Assembly: GCA_947495055.1 (NCBI GenBank)
Contig: CANLXO010000002.1
Location: 124,001 to 188,000 of the forward strand
Direction of reading: 5' to 3'
Source of the DNA: an uncultured Psychrobacter sp.
Lineage (GTDB): Bacteria > Pseudomonadota > Gammaproteobacteria > Pseudomonadales > Moraxellaceae
Length of the DNA stretch: 64,000 nt
Below the pieces are notes generated by a model. It did no database searches. It was not told the origin of the DNA and saw only the letters and a list, made by a program, of their open reading frames with translations. Within the stretch, counting starts at the first letter, position 1. Each line of letters starts with the position of its first letter. The position numbers and the translations under genes were made by a program. This document shows positions 17,497-26,059 of the stretch, piece after piece.

Positions 17497-18048
17497 CTAT
17501 TCTTTAGTATCATAAACACTTAAAGTCTCGTATCCTGTACTACGTCCTTCATCTCCCACAAACCCTTGTTGACGCCAAACCTCATACAGACAAATAGCTA
17601 CGCTGTTCGATAGGTTTAAACTTCGTGAATCTGGCAGCATAGGCAATCTGAGCCAATGCTCAGCACCGATGTCAGTACGAATATCATCACTCAATCCTGC
17701 GGTCTCAGAGCCAAAGATTAGGGCAATATTGTTTTGGCTAACGTGACTTGAGCTTTTTTTAGTAAAGTCATAATCATAGAATGGATGACTAAGCTTAGTG
17801 GTCAGAGCAACGATATGCTCACACTGCGCAGTCAATAAAGATTGCTTGGCAATAAGCCAGTTATCATGCACCTTTAGGTGCGCGTACTCGTGATAGTCAA
17901 GACCTGCTCGGCGCAGTTTTTTATCGTCTAGCTCAAACCCTAAAGGTCGTACCAGATGAAGCTGCGCGCCGCTGTTGGCACAAAGACGTATAATATTGCC
18001 TGTGTTACTGGGCATTTTGGGCGCGATCAACACGATATGAATGGTCAT
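17497..18048 (-). CDS. trmL: tRNA (cytidine/uridine-34 2'-O)-methyltransferase
   Basis: A 183-residue SPOUT methyltransferase that methylates the ribose of nucleotide 34 in tRNA-Leu isoacceptors. The family motifs are in order: PSNTGNIIRLCANSGAQLHL near the N-terminus, RPLGFELDDKKLRRAGLDY, IALIFGSETAGLS (SAM-binding knot) and LPMLPDSRSLNLSNSVAICLYE at the C-terminus. The length is near that of E. coli TrmL (about 157) plus a short tail. It converges with the tus operon. Together with tus, mnmA and mnmG it concerns wobble-position modification. Confidence 0.94.
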   Translation of the reverse strand: MTIHIVLIAPKMPSNTGNIIRLCANSGAQLHLVRPLGFELDDKKLRRAGLDYHEYAHLKVHDNWLIAKQSLLTAQCEHIVALTTKLSHPFYDYDFTKKSSSHVSQNNIALIFGSETAGLSDDIRTDIGAEHWLRLPMLPDSRSLNLSNSVAICLYEVWRQQGFVGDEGRSTGYETLSVYDTKE

Positions 18049-18333
18049 TAAGATTTTCCATAATTTTTTATTTATGACGATTTGGCTGTTCTACGTAATA
18101 ACAAGTTACAGTTTATTATCAATAATTACATTTTGGTACTGTGCACTGATTTTAACTTTCACTATCATAGCGACAATGGATATGACGACAATATCGTTGT
18201 GCTCACTGAGACTATTATACTGTGGTTTTATCTTTTTATCGGTTGATATTGCTTGTTCACAATTTTAGGGCTCCTGACTAATTTTTTGAATTAAATGCAG
18301 TATCACTACACTTTCTAATTTGAGGAATTTACT

Positions 18334-18474
18334 ATGAAAAAAGTAATCATCGCATCTTTGACTGCTATGTTTGTATTAACAGGTTGCAATACTCTACAAG
18401 GTTTTGGTCAAGACGTATCTGGCGCTGGTGAAGCAGTTAGCAACACAGCAACTGACGTAAAACAAAAAATCTAA
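18334..18474 (+). CDS. Entericidin-type small lipoprotein
   Basis: A 46-residue lipoprotein too short for routine ORF calling. It starts MKKVIIASLTAMFVLTGC, a lipoprotein signal peptide with lipobox LTGC, then NTLQGFGQDVSGAGEAVSN, which is the entericidin EcnA/EcnB core (NTxxGxGxD, GxAI/V). TGAGGA (18321-18326) lies upstream at an acceptable distance. A terminator follows directly. Entericidins are small cell-envelope lipoproteins described as a toxin-antidote pair in enteric bacteria; only one member is seen here, so whether it has a toxic or a protective role cannot be told. Confidence 0.88.
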   Translation: MKKVIIASLTAMFVLTGCNTLQGFGQDVSGAGEAVSNTATDVKQKI

Positions 18475-18497
18475 GTTTTATATTTAGATTTCTTAAA

Positions 18498-18528
18498 AGG
18501 ATTTACCCTTGGGTAAGTCCTTTTTTTT
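18498..18528 (+). terminator. Intrinsic terminator of the entericidin gene
   Basis: Stem AGGATTTACCC / GGGTAAGTCCT (18498-18508 and 18511-18521, one wobble position) with a 2-base apparent loop, followed by eight T residues. It starts 24 bases after the stop codon of the small lipoprotein. Confidence 0.88.
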
Positions 18529-18562
18529 GGCTCTGTTTTTACTGATTTAAGACTAAAAGTAG

Positions 18563-19876
18563 TTAAAGAAAAGCGCGCAATATCTGGTTAAGATAACGCT
18601 GTCCTAATGGAGTTGGCTGTATCTTATCGTCAGTATCCTCTAGCAAACCGCTACTCACTAAACCTTTTATTTCACCAGCGATAGCATCGATACTCAATCC
18701 GGTTCGAGCCTCAAACAAATAAGTGCTCACGCCGCTATGCAAGCGTAGCGCATTGAGCATAAACTCGCTGACCAGCTCATCTTGATCAATGGCCTGCCAT
18801 ATCGTTTTTGGGGCAACTTGGTACCTTGTATAGTCTTTTGGCGCTCGGGTCTTGCTAAAACGGTAGATACCTATCTTTGTAACCTGCTCATTATGCGACG
18901 ACGCATCCGCCAAACCTGAGACTTTGGATTCTATGACGTCAATTTTATGACCCTGTTTTTTGCTAATGGTCACTTTGCCATGAGCGCCTGCACCTATCGC
19001 CAAGTAATCGCCAAACTGCCAGTAGTTCACGTTATGACGACAAAGCGAATCTGCTGCGCCTGCCCAAGCGGATACTTCATAATTGTGATAACCCAGCTGC
19101 TCTAATAATGTCTGACCCGCCTGCTCAATATCTGCTAAATTATCCTCATCAGGCAATATAGGCTGGCTGCGATAAAACACGGTGTTGGGCTCTATGGTCA
19201 ACTGATACCATGAGATATGCGTCGCGCCAGCGTTGTGCGCAGTTTGAATATCATATAGCGCCTCGGTGAGCGTTTGCTGCGGTAGACCATGCATCAAGTC
19301 CACATTGACGCGATTAAAGCCAGCCGCGCGCGCCGCTTTTATCGCAGATAGGGCCTGCGCAGGATCATGAATACGACCGAGCGCTTGAAGCTTATCATCA
19401 GCGAAGCTTTGCACGCCGATAGACAAGCGATTGATACCGACTTTTAGATACTCAGCAAAGGGCGCATGCTCAAGCGTACCAGGATTGGCCTCCATAGTAA
19501 TCTCAATATCAGGCATAAATTCAAAGCAGTCGCGCAGTCCATCAAATAAGCGTTGATACTGGTCTATTGGCAGTAGTGAAGGCGTTCCGCCGCCAATAAA
19601 TATCGAGCTAATCTGCCGCCCTTGCGTCAACATCATTTGCGTGCGCGCATCTGTTAACAGGGCATCGACGTAGTTGTCATACATAGACAGCTGATGATCT
19701 ATAGGTAGCTCATGCGAGTTGAAGTCGCAATACGGACATTTTTTGACACACCATGGAATATGTATATATAGCGCTAACGGGATCTGTGTAACCTGTAAGT
19801 CCATAGAGGCTACTCTGTCGTTACTGTCATCATAATCAACTATGTTGGTATCATTGATGGTTTTAAGTTTGGGCAT
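18563..19876 (-). CDS. hemW: Radical SAM heme chaperone HemW
   Basis: A 437-residue radical SAM protein of the HemN-like HemW family, which binds heme and delivers it to membrane proteins; it is not a true coproporphyrinogen dehydrogenase. The cluster motif is CVKKCPYC (C43, C47, C50) followed by DFNSH, then IFIGGGTPSLL, EANPGT and RLSIGVQSF. It is about 60 residues longer than E. coli HemW: about 25 at the N-terminus and an insertion of about 30 after GAGAHGKV (residues near 290-320). A second start at 19804 (MDLQV) would remove the N-terminal extension and may be the real one. Neither start has a strong ribosome-binding site. Confidence 0.93.
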   Translation of the reverse strand: MPKLKTINDTNIVDYDDSNDRVASMDLQVTQIPLALYIHIPWCVKKCPYCDFNSHELPIDHQLSMYDNYVDALLTDARTQMMLTQGRQISSIFIGGGTPSLLPIDQYQRLFDGLRDCFEFMPDIEITMEANPGTLEHAPFAEYLKVGINRLSIGVQSFADDKLQALGRIHDPAQALSAIKAARAAGFNRVNVDLMHGLPQQTLTEALYDIQTAHNAGATHISWYQLTIEPNTVFYRSQPILPDEDNLADIEQAGQTLLEQLGYHNYEVSAWAGAADSLCRHNVNYWQFGDYLAIGAGAHGKVTISKKQGHKIDVIESKVSGLADASSHNEQVTKIGIYRFSKTRAPKDYTRYQVAPKTIWQAIDQDELVSEFMLNALRLHSGVSTYLFEARTGLSIDAIAGEIKGLVSSGLLEDTDDKIQPTPLGQRYLNQILRAFL

Positions 19877-20151
19877 AAGGTTTACTTACTATTGGCGTAG
19901 CGATTATCATACAAAATCCTGCTAGGATAACGGTTAAAGGTTTTAATTAAAAGCACACTGGTAATAAGAGACGTATAAACCCTGATAGCGTTACTGTATA
20001 TAGTAAACTCACAATAAAGCTGATGTATTTTACACGATGTACTGCTGGTATTCATTTTGCGCAGTCTCTATCTGTGCAGGCACGCCAGAGAGAGGAATAC
20101 GAGCAGTACTGATTTAAAGTGGGCTAAAAAATGTATTATAAAGGATAAACA

Positions 20152-20628
20152 ATGGCGTATTGGCTAATGAAATCTAATCCAAAGTTTTTTGGTATTGATG
20201 ATATCAAGCGCTTAGGAGTCGATAGCTGGGATGGCGTACGCAATTATCGTGCGCGTAACTTCATGCGTGATGATATGCAGGTGGGTGACAAGGTCATTTT
20301 TTATCATTCAAGCGCCAACCCATCGGGAGCGGCAGGTATTATGACTATTACTCAAGCAGGCTACCCTGATCCTACGCAGTTTCATCCTGAGCATCGCCAC
20401 TATGATCCACTAGCAACTGAGGATATGCCGCGCTGGTATATGGTTGATGTGAGCTTTGAGCTGGCATTTACCGATGTCGTGCCGCTGTCCGCACTCAAGT
20501 TTATACCTGCGCTTGAGGACTCCCTATTGCTCAAAAAAGGCTGTCAGCAGCTTACGGTCATCCCGCTTGAGCCAAAACACTGGCAAGCGATTATCGATAT
20601 GGCTGAGAGTTTAGATCTTGTGCCTTAG
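20152..20628 (+). CDS. EVE domain-containing protein
   Basis: A 158-residue single-domain EVE protein (PUA/YTH-like fold). The signature YWLMKSNPKFFGIDD, the RNYRARNFMRDDMQVGDKVI block and FYHSS are visible, with PRWYMVDVSFE later. EVE domains bind modified bases in nucleic acids in other settings; the role of the widespread stand-alone bacterial protein is not established. It stands alone between hemW (opposite strand) and the MATE gene, with a spacer of about 270 bases on each side. It has no signal peptide or membrane segment, so it is cytoplasmic. Confidence 0.92.
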   Translation: MAYWLMKSNPKFFGIDDIKRLGVDSWDGVRNYRARNFMRDDMQVGDKVIFYHSSANPSGAAGIMTITQAGYPDPTQFHPEHRHYDPLATEDMPRWYMVDVSFELAFTDVVPLSALKFIPALEDSLLLKKGCQQLTVIPLEPKHWQAIIDMAESLDLVP

Positions 20629-20897
20629 TCTTGAGTGCTCATCATACCGACAAAGCGACGGTTAACGCATTGACATCTAGGCCTTGCTTGATTACCATCA
20701 CCACAACTTTTGACCTGTTGATTCAACCTTTGGATTGACAGGTTATTTTTGTTTTAGCAGATCTAATTTATGGATGACAAACGCTTTTCACAATAGGTGT
20801 TCATTTGGCTTTATTCATTATTTACTGTTTAGTTGAATCAAAGCTTCATTCGATCAAAATACCAATCAAAATATAATTACTTAATAAGTTGTTCGTT

Positions 20898-22265
20898 ATG
20901 GTGTTGCCCTTATCCTTTACCGATTTTAAGAGCTATAGTCTGCGCTTAGGCATTTTAGCCTTGCCTATTTTGATCACGCAGTTTTGTCAGGCAGCGCTTG
21001 GGGTCGTGGATGCTATTATGGCAGGACGCGTCTCAGCGCTTGATCTGGCGGCGGTTGCTGTTGGCTCTGGGATTTGGTTACCGCTATTTTTGCTCGCGAC
21101 GGGCATTTTGATTGCGACCACGCCTTTGGTCGGTGAGGCCATAGGGCAAAAAAACCACGAGCGCATACCGCATATTACTCAGCAGTCCTTGTGGGCGGCA
21201 GCGGTGATCGGCATTATCGGTTTTGTTATTGTCAACTTGGCGCCCAATGTGCTCAGCCTTATGGGCGTACCTGAAAATATTCAGCCGATAGCGGCGCAAT
21301 ATCTGTACGGTGTCTCCTTTGGGTTTCCAGCTCTAGCAGTCTACGCGGTGCTACGCAGTTATTGCGAAGCGCTTGGTCGCCCCGAACCTGTCACTGTCAT
21401 TAGCATCATTGGACTCTTAGCGGATATACCGCTCAATTATATCTTTATTCATGGCCTATTTGGTATGCCAGAGCTTGGCGGCGCAGGCTGCGGGGTGGCA
21501 ACCGCTATTGTGCTTTGGATCAATGTCTTACTACTCGCCGCTTACACCGCTTTTACTAAGCGTCAGCAATTTGCAAATACCAGATTTTATCGACATTTTG
21601 CGCGGCCTGATCGCGTCCAAATCGCCAAATTGCTTGCACTAGGCATCCCTATTGGCGTCTCTATTTTCTTTGAAGCCAGTCTGTTTAGCTTAGGTGCTTT
21701 GGTTATCAGTCCGCTAGGAGAGCTGGCAACGGCGTCACACCAAGTAGCACTGGCAGTCACCTCGCAGTTATTTATGATTCCCATATCGGTCGCGATGGCG
21801 CTGACCATTATGATATCCAACCGCTTTGGCGAGCAAAACTTACTGGCGCTGCGGCAAGTGCAAGCCACAGGGCTTATCTGGACAGTACTCATTGCGATCA
21901 TCTGCATGCTTGGTGTTTGGCTATTTCGCCCGCAACTGGCGATGGCCTTTACTGACAACCCTGAGGTGCAAGCGCAGGCTATGCATCTATTGATATTTGC
22001 ACTCGCTTATCAGCTGTTTGACGGCTGGCAGGTCAATGTCGCGGGTATTTTGCGCGGTCTACAAGATACCAAAGTACCGATGTGGGTCACGATGTTTTGT
22101 TATTGGGTCGTTGCGCTACCGATGGGTATCTATCTTGTGCGCTATACCGATGTAGGCGCGCAGGGGTTTTGGATGGCGCTGATTACAGGACTGTTTTTGG
22201 CAGCGATTTTGTTAACTTTAAGACTTATGTATCAACAAAAACGCTTAACTCAAGCATGGGGCTAG
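20898..22265 (+). CDS. MATE family multidrug/Na+ antiporter
   Basis: A 455-residue inner-membrane transporter of the MATE family, with about twelve predicted helices in two repeats. The N-terminal LALPILITQFCQAALGVVDAIMAG and the LFLLATGILIATTPLVGEAIGQ blocks are family signatures, as is the GxLRGLQDTKVPM segment in the second half. Such pumps (NorM-like) export cationic drugs in exchange for Na+ or H+. I chose the ATG at 20898 over a TTG at 20889. It is monocistronic as far as seen. The substrate cannot be predicted. Confidence 0.92.
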   Translation: MVLPLSFTDFKSYSLRLGILALPILITQFCQAALGVVDAIMAGRVSALDLAAVAVGSGIWLPLFLLATGILIATTPLVGEAIGQKNHERIPHITQQSLWAAAVIGIIGFVIVNLAPNVLSLMGVPENIQPIAAQYLYGVSFGFPALAVYAVLRSYCEALGRPEPVTVISIIGLLADIPLNYIFIHGLFGMPELGGAGCGVATAIVLWINVLLLAAYTAFTKRQQFANTRFYRHFARPDRVQIAKLLALGIPIGVSIFFEASLFSLGALVISPLGELATASHQVALAVTSQLFMIPISVAMALTIMISNRFGEQNLLALRQVQATGLIWTVLIAIICMLGVWLFRPQLAMAFTDNPEVQAQAMHLLIFALAYQLFDGWQVNVAGILRGLQDTKVPMWVTMFCYWVVALPMGIYLVRYTDVGAQGFWMALITGLFLAAILLTLRLMYQQKRLTQAWG

Positions 22266-22489
22266 CCAAGATTTGATGATAAGTAAGCTATACACTCTGA
22301 CAGTACTTTATCTAGTATGATAATTGAGATGTAATAAAAATTTTAACGATAATAATATAAAAAAATTGAGTTAACAGTTGTACATTGATTGCTCATTGAG
22401 CTGAATATAGGTATGATTGTCATCAAGACAAACTATATTTTGTTACACTAATTGTTTCTTGCATTCTAATAAAAGGTATCAATAAAATT

Positions 22490-22915
22490 ATGGATATTGA
22501 AAAGATACGTACTCTAATCGCCCTCATGGAAGAAAACGAGCTGGTCAATCTAGAAATCAGCTCTGACGATGAGCATATCAGCCTAACCCGTCACTACGAT
22601 GCGCCCGTTCAACAAATGATGTCAGCACCTGCTGCTGGCGCGCCTATTGCCGCTGCGCCCAAATCTGACGTCAAAGCTGGTAGTGTTGAGACCTCTCCTA
22701 TGGTCGGCGTCTTTTATTCGTCACCAAGTCCAAATGATCCGCCATATGCTAAAGTCGGTCAAAAGGTACAGGCGGGTGATACGCTTGGTATCATAGAAGC
22801 CATGAAAATCATGAATCCACTTGAGGCCACTCAAAGCGGCGTCATAGATGAGATCTTGGTCGCAAACTCTGATGTGGTACAGTTTGGTCAGCCGGTTATT
22901 CGCTACAAGGCTTAA
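22490..22915 (+). CDS. accB: Biotin carboxyl carrier protein of acetyl-CoA carboxylase
   Basis: A 141-residue carrier whose biotin is carboxylated by AccC and which delivers CO2 to AccAD for malonyl-CoA synthesis. The biotinylated lysine is K106 in EAMKIMNP. The N-terminus MDIEKIRTLIALMEENELVNLEI is the usual oligomerisation helix, followed by a short alanine/proline linker (residues 45-65) and a biotinyl domain starting at TSPMVGVFY. accC follows after 100 bases, the standard order. The AT-rich 224-base spacer upstream is expected to hold the operon promoter; no convincing -35/-10 pair was identified. Confidence 0.97.
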   Translation: MDIEKIRTLIALMEENELVNLEISSDDEHISLTRHYDAPVQQMMSAPAAGAPIAAAPKSDVKAGSVETSPMVGVFYSSPSPNDPPYAKVGQKVQAGDTLGIIEAMKIMNPLEATQSGVIDEILVANSDVVQFGQPVIRYKA

Positions 22916-23015
22916 CGGTTCTTGCCCTACTTTACTCAGTTGCCTGCGGTGATACAAATAGCTAGAGCACTCTAGCACATCACTCAGCTAGCACGGCTAA
23001 AACAAGGATGATTCT

Positions 23016-24389
23016 ATGATAAAAAAGTTACTGATTGCCAACCGAGGTGAGATTGCCCTGCGTATTGTAAGGGCGTGCAAAGCGTTGGGGATAGAGACCG
23101 TAGGCGTCTACTCTACTGCTGACAAAAACCTAATGCACCTGCGTTTCGTCGATGAAGCTATCTGTATTGGTAAGCCCAATGCCAGTGAGAGCTATCTCAA
23201 TATTAGCACCATATTGACGGCAGCTGAGATATCGGGCGCTGACGCTATTCACCCAGGCTATGGATTTTTGGCTGAGAATGCTGAATTTGCTGAACGTATC
23301 GAAGAGGCCGGTCTGACCTTTGTAGGACCAAACGCGGATCATATTCGCCTGATGGGTAACAAAGTCTCTGCCATTAATGCCATGAAAAAAGCAGGCGTGC
23401 CGACGGTTCCTGGTTCTGTTGGCGCAGTCACTATGCACAACGCTGAAGAGCAAGCGGGCAATATCGGCTTTCCTCTGATTATAAAGGCAGCCTCTGGTGG
23501 CGGTGGCCGTGGTATGCGCGTCGTTGAGCGTTTTGATGAGCTGGTCGGACAAGTACAAGCGGCCAAGCAAGAAGCTGAGCTGTGGTTCGGTGATGATACG
23601 GTTTATATGGAGCGCTATCTACAAAACCCGCGCCACGTCGAGGTGCAAGTCTTGGGCGATGGTAACGGTAATGCCATTCACTTATATGATCGTGATTGCT
23701 CGCTACAGCGCCGCCACCAAAAAGTGTTAGAAGAAGCCCCTGCCCCTGATATTCCAGATGATGTCCGTGAACCTATCCTACGTGCTTGTGTCAAAGCCTG
23801 CGAGCTGGTCAAATATCGCGGCGCGGGAACCTTTGAGTTTTTATTTGAAAACAATGAATTCTTCTTTATTGAGATGAATACTCGCGTGCAAGTTGAGCAT
23901 CCGGTCACTGAGATGATTACCGGTATCGATGTGGTGGTCGAGCAGCTCAAAATCGCCGCAGGTTATGGTCTCTCATATCGTCAAAGTGAGATTGAGATAC
24001 AAGGTCATGCTATTGAGTGCCGTATCAACGCCGAGGATCCTGCGACCTTTATGCCCTCACCGGGCACAGTCACCCAGTTATTTGCCCCAAGCGGCGCAGG
24101 CGTGCGCTTTGACTCACACCTATATCCTAGCTACGAGATACCCAGCTACTATGATTCACTGATTGGCAAACTGATCTGTCACGGTCAAACGCGCCAGCAA
24201 GCCATATCAAAGACGTTGCACGCGCTTGATGAGCTGGTCATTGAAGGTATCAAGACTAATATTCCGCTGCATCGCGATGTCATCTTGGCGGATGAGGAGT
24301 TTAGTGAACAGGCACAAAACATTCATTATCTCGAAAAGGTACTACTGCAACCTAAAAAAGAGAAACCAGAAGTCGATTATAGTGCTTAA
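23016..24389 (+). CDS. accC: Biotin carboxylase subunit of acetyl-CoA carboxylase
   Basis: A 457-residue ATP-grasp enzyme that carboxylates the biotin on Acc[19 protein letters not shown] is the N-terminal signature, [13 protein letters not shown] the ATP-binding glycine loop, [17 protein letters not shown] the family signature, and [14 protein letters not shown] the catalytic block. Length is standard (E. coli 449). AAGGATG lies upstream of the ATG. It forms an operon with accB and ends at a strong terminator. Nothing unusual is seen. Confidence 0.98.
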   Translation: MIKKLLIANRGEIALRIVRACKALGIETVGVYSTADKNLMHLRFVDEAICIGKPNASESYLNISTILTAAEISGADAIHPGYGFLAENAEFAERIEEAGLTFVGPNADHIRLMGNKVSAINAMKKAGVPTVPGSVGAVTMHNAEEQAGNIGFPLIIKAASGGGGRGMRVVERFDELVGQVQAAKQEAELWFGDDTVYMERYLQNPRHVEVQVLGDGNGNAIHLYDRDCSLQRRHQKVLEEAPAPDIPDDVREPILRACVKACELVKYRGAGTFEFLFENNEFFFIEMNTRVQVEHPVTEMITGIDVVVEQLKIAAGYGLSYRQSEIEIQGHAIECRINAEDPATFMPSPGTVTQLFAPSGAGVRFDSHLYPSYEIPSYYDSLIGKLICHGQTRQQAISKTLHALDELVIEGIKTNIPLHRDVILADEEFSEQAQNIHYLEKVLLQPKKEKPEVDYSA

Positions 24390-24411
24390 TTTAGGAACTC
24401 TTAGCATAACT

Positions 24412-24445
24412 AAAAAGCCGCTCTTTATATAAAGGGCGGCTTTTT
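24412..24445 (+). terminator. Bidirectional terminator between accC and the convergent unknown gene
   Basis: An inverted repeat with AAAAAGCCG at its left arm and CGGCTTTTT at its right (24412-24420, 24437-24445), with further pairing of CTTTAT/ATAAAG in the middle. T runs on both strands mean it can serve accC and the convergent gene at 24471-25085. Confidence 0.88.
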
Positions 24446-24470
24446 AATTGTGCAAGGTCATAGTTAAAAA

Positions 24471-25085
24471 CTACGGCATAACTCTACGAAAGGTCATAAA
24501 GCACTCAAGCCCTTCAGGATCCGCGCACCACTGCATCTGATTATCCTTATGATCCAAAAACGCAATCAGCGTCTCATCACTTTGATCAATCTGATTGCCT
24601 GAGCAGTCCACTTCATTATTATCATAAATGGTCTTGATTGCGATAATAGGCAAACCTTCATCGAGATGACTCACTAGGTAGCGGCTGTACGTCCACTCTT
24701 TGCCACTTACCGCCCACATCTCGTTATCGGCACCGAAGTTGTATATTTCACGGCACTGATTATTTGAGGACGCTTGAGGGCTACTATTCAAACCTGTAGT
24801 AGCGGGTATTTGAGTATTGCTCGGCGTCATAGTGATGGTGCGGCGCTCGCTTTGATCTAATACGCCATCAGTAGTCTCTGAGGCACTCTCAGCTAGCATC
24901 AGACTATCGAGCATAGATTGATTGCTCATAGTACCGCTATTGTTTAGCTCAATCTCCCACTGCCCAGCGATAGCAGGACTGATATGAGTCGTAATGTTAG
25001 AGGCGCTTGCACTCTCGTTACCTGCGGGCAAAGACGCCAAAATAGAAGCCAAAGAAATAGACGCAAATGAGAAGATAGGTTCCAT
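24471..25085 (-). CDS. Unrecognised exported protein
   Basis: A 204-residue protein I do not recognise. The N-terminus (MEPIFSFASISLASILASLP) is hydrophobic and could be a signal peptide or anchor. QWEIELNNSGTMSNQSMLDSL at about residue 42 starts a conserved-looking domain, residues 65-108 are polar and low in complexity (Ser/Thr/Asn/Gln), and the C-terminal half has four cysteines (NQCREIY, EVDCSGN, QWCADPEGLECFM) that suggest disulfides in the periplasm. AAGG lies before the start. It is convergent to accC. The cysteines and signal-like start support an envelope location; the function is unknown. Confidence 0.75.
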   Translation of the reverse strand: MEPIFSFASISLASILASLPAGNESASASNITTHISPAIAGQWEIELNNSGTMSNQSMLDSLMLAESASETTDGVLDQSERRTITMTPSNTQIPATTGLNSSPQASSNNQCREIYNFGADNEMWAVSGKEWTYSRYLVSHLDEGLPIIAIKTIYDNNEVDCSGNQIDQSDETLIAFLDHKDNQMQWCADPEGLECFMTFRRVMP

Positions 25086-25384
25086 AATTAACCTTAATTA
25101 TTATTCAAATTTAACTACTCATTAGCGTAAGTCTTAGCCGACTAAAATACAAGTAACAATATGCTATGGGTTACTGTGTTTAACGCTCATCAGCTGATGG
25201 GCAAGCGATATCTGAGCATAAGAACACTCCTGCTTAAAACCAAAAAATAAATTGTAACTCTAGGGATAGGTTATTCCTAGCGGTTTAATAGATGCGTAAA
25301 CTGGCAAAGTTAAAGATATTAAATGAGCTTAAAAAATCAAAATTTGTAAAAAATTAATCCTTTGAGCCTACTTTTTCATAGTAT

Positions 25385-25765
25385 CTACGTGCTACGGGGC
25401 TTTAGACCAACCCTTAAGGTATAACTCGGAAATAGTGGCTCTATTATGACTTCTTCATTGAAGATAAACACTTTAGGAGATAAAGCAGACACATCATCAA
25501 CGTTTTCAATTATGAGTTTCAAATTAGATTTAAAGACTGGTACATCATAGTTATCAGCTATGACATATAAAGACTTGCTATGCAAAACTGATAGCTCACT
25601 AATTATATCTTCCATATGATCATAGTCTTTATATTTAATTTCAGACCATATTATATAATTGCTATGTATAGGAAAACTATTTAGAATCTTTATAGCTTTA
25701 TGGTCGTCATCTAGAATAGAAAAATCATCCCTAAGTGCTTCCTTGCATTCTTCAAATAATGTCAT
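25385..25765 (-). CDS. Small acidic protein, possible orphan immunity protein
   Basis: A 126-residue soluble, acidic protein starting MTLFEECKEALRDDFSIL, with YIIWSEIKYKDYDHMEDII, SLYVIADNYDVPVFKSNL, and ALSPKVFIFNEEVIIEPLFP later. This looks to me like immunity proteins of contact-dependent or related polymorphic toxin systems, but that is from memory of the family pattern, not a search. Supporting context: the ATG follows, with only six bases between, the stop of a short in-frame tail that resembles the end of another protein (25772-25846), an arrangement usual for toxin-immunity pairs. It is notably AT-rich compared with leuA and accC, hinting at transfer. No signal peptide. Confidence 0.7.
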   Translation of the reverse strand: MTLFEECKEALRDDFSILDDDHKAIKILNSFPIHSNYIIWSEIKYKDYDHMEDIISELSVLHSKSLYVIADNYDVPVFKSNLKLIIENVDDVSALSPKVFIFNEEVIIEPLFPSYTLRVGLKPRST

Positions 25766-25771
25766 TAGTTA

Positions 25772-25846
25772 TTACCTATTCAAATGTTTTAGTAAACTGA
25801 TAAAGTCTTTTTCGGTTCCATCAAATTGAATAACAAATTTCTCAGC
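25772..25846 (-). pseudogene. Possible C-terminal remnant of a toxin-like protein
   Basis: Twenty-four codons and a stop that read like the end of a folded protein (AEKFVIQFDGTEKDFISLL, then KHLNR). They end six bases before the start of the small acidic gene. The frame continues upstream into sequence that looks like a dispersed repeat (25844-25944), not like a protein domain, and has no plausible complete gene. I infer that the rest of the gene was lost, with the repeat marking the break. Short length makes this tentative. Confidence 0.4.
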
Positions 25847-25944
25847 CCGTAGCTTGGATGGAGGGTGCGACACCCGACATGATAAAGTAATATAAACCAT
25901 GAAACACAACTTGCGACATAAAAATGCGTTGTACAGGCTCACTT
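25844..25944. repeat. Candidate small dispersed repeat
   Basis: A roughly 100-base segment starting CAGCCCGTAGCTTGGATGG and containing the small hairpin GGGTGCGACACCC (25863-25875). This type of sequence resembles short intergenic repeats widespread in gammaproteobacteria. Only one copy is in this window, so its repeated nature cannot be shown here and the limits are approximate. Confidence 0.35.
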
Positions 25945-25988
25945 TTCAAACGTATTAAGCTGACCAAAATTCAACAAAATTTTACCGC

Positions 25989-26036
25989 AAAAAAGCCCTC
26001 TACCCTAAGCGCTATGCACACTTAAAATAGAAGGCT
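25989..26036 (-). terminator. Intrinsic terminator after leuA
   Basis: On the minus strand the stem AGCCTTCTA / TAGAGGGCT (26028-26036 and 25994-26002; one G-U pair) encloses a 25-base loop and is followed by TTTTTT. It lies 24 bases downstream of the leuA stop. Confidence 0.8.
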
Positions 26037-26059
26037 CATTTAATAATGACGCTACTACA

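Noticed and set aside
18041..18268. 75-codon hydrophobic ORF on the plus strand, upstream of the entericidin gene
   Set aside because: It overlaps the trmL start, has no ribosome-binding site and its composition is as expected for AT-rich spacer DNA.
20713..20743. ACCTGT/ACAGGT hairpin after the EVE gene
   Set aside because: Six base pairs with a 19-base loop and an interrupted T run; too weak to call a terminator.
25188..25199. Perfect palindrome CATCAGCTGATG in a non-coding spacer
   Set aside because: Too short to mean much alone and not repeated in the window.
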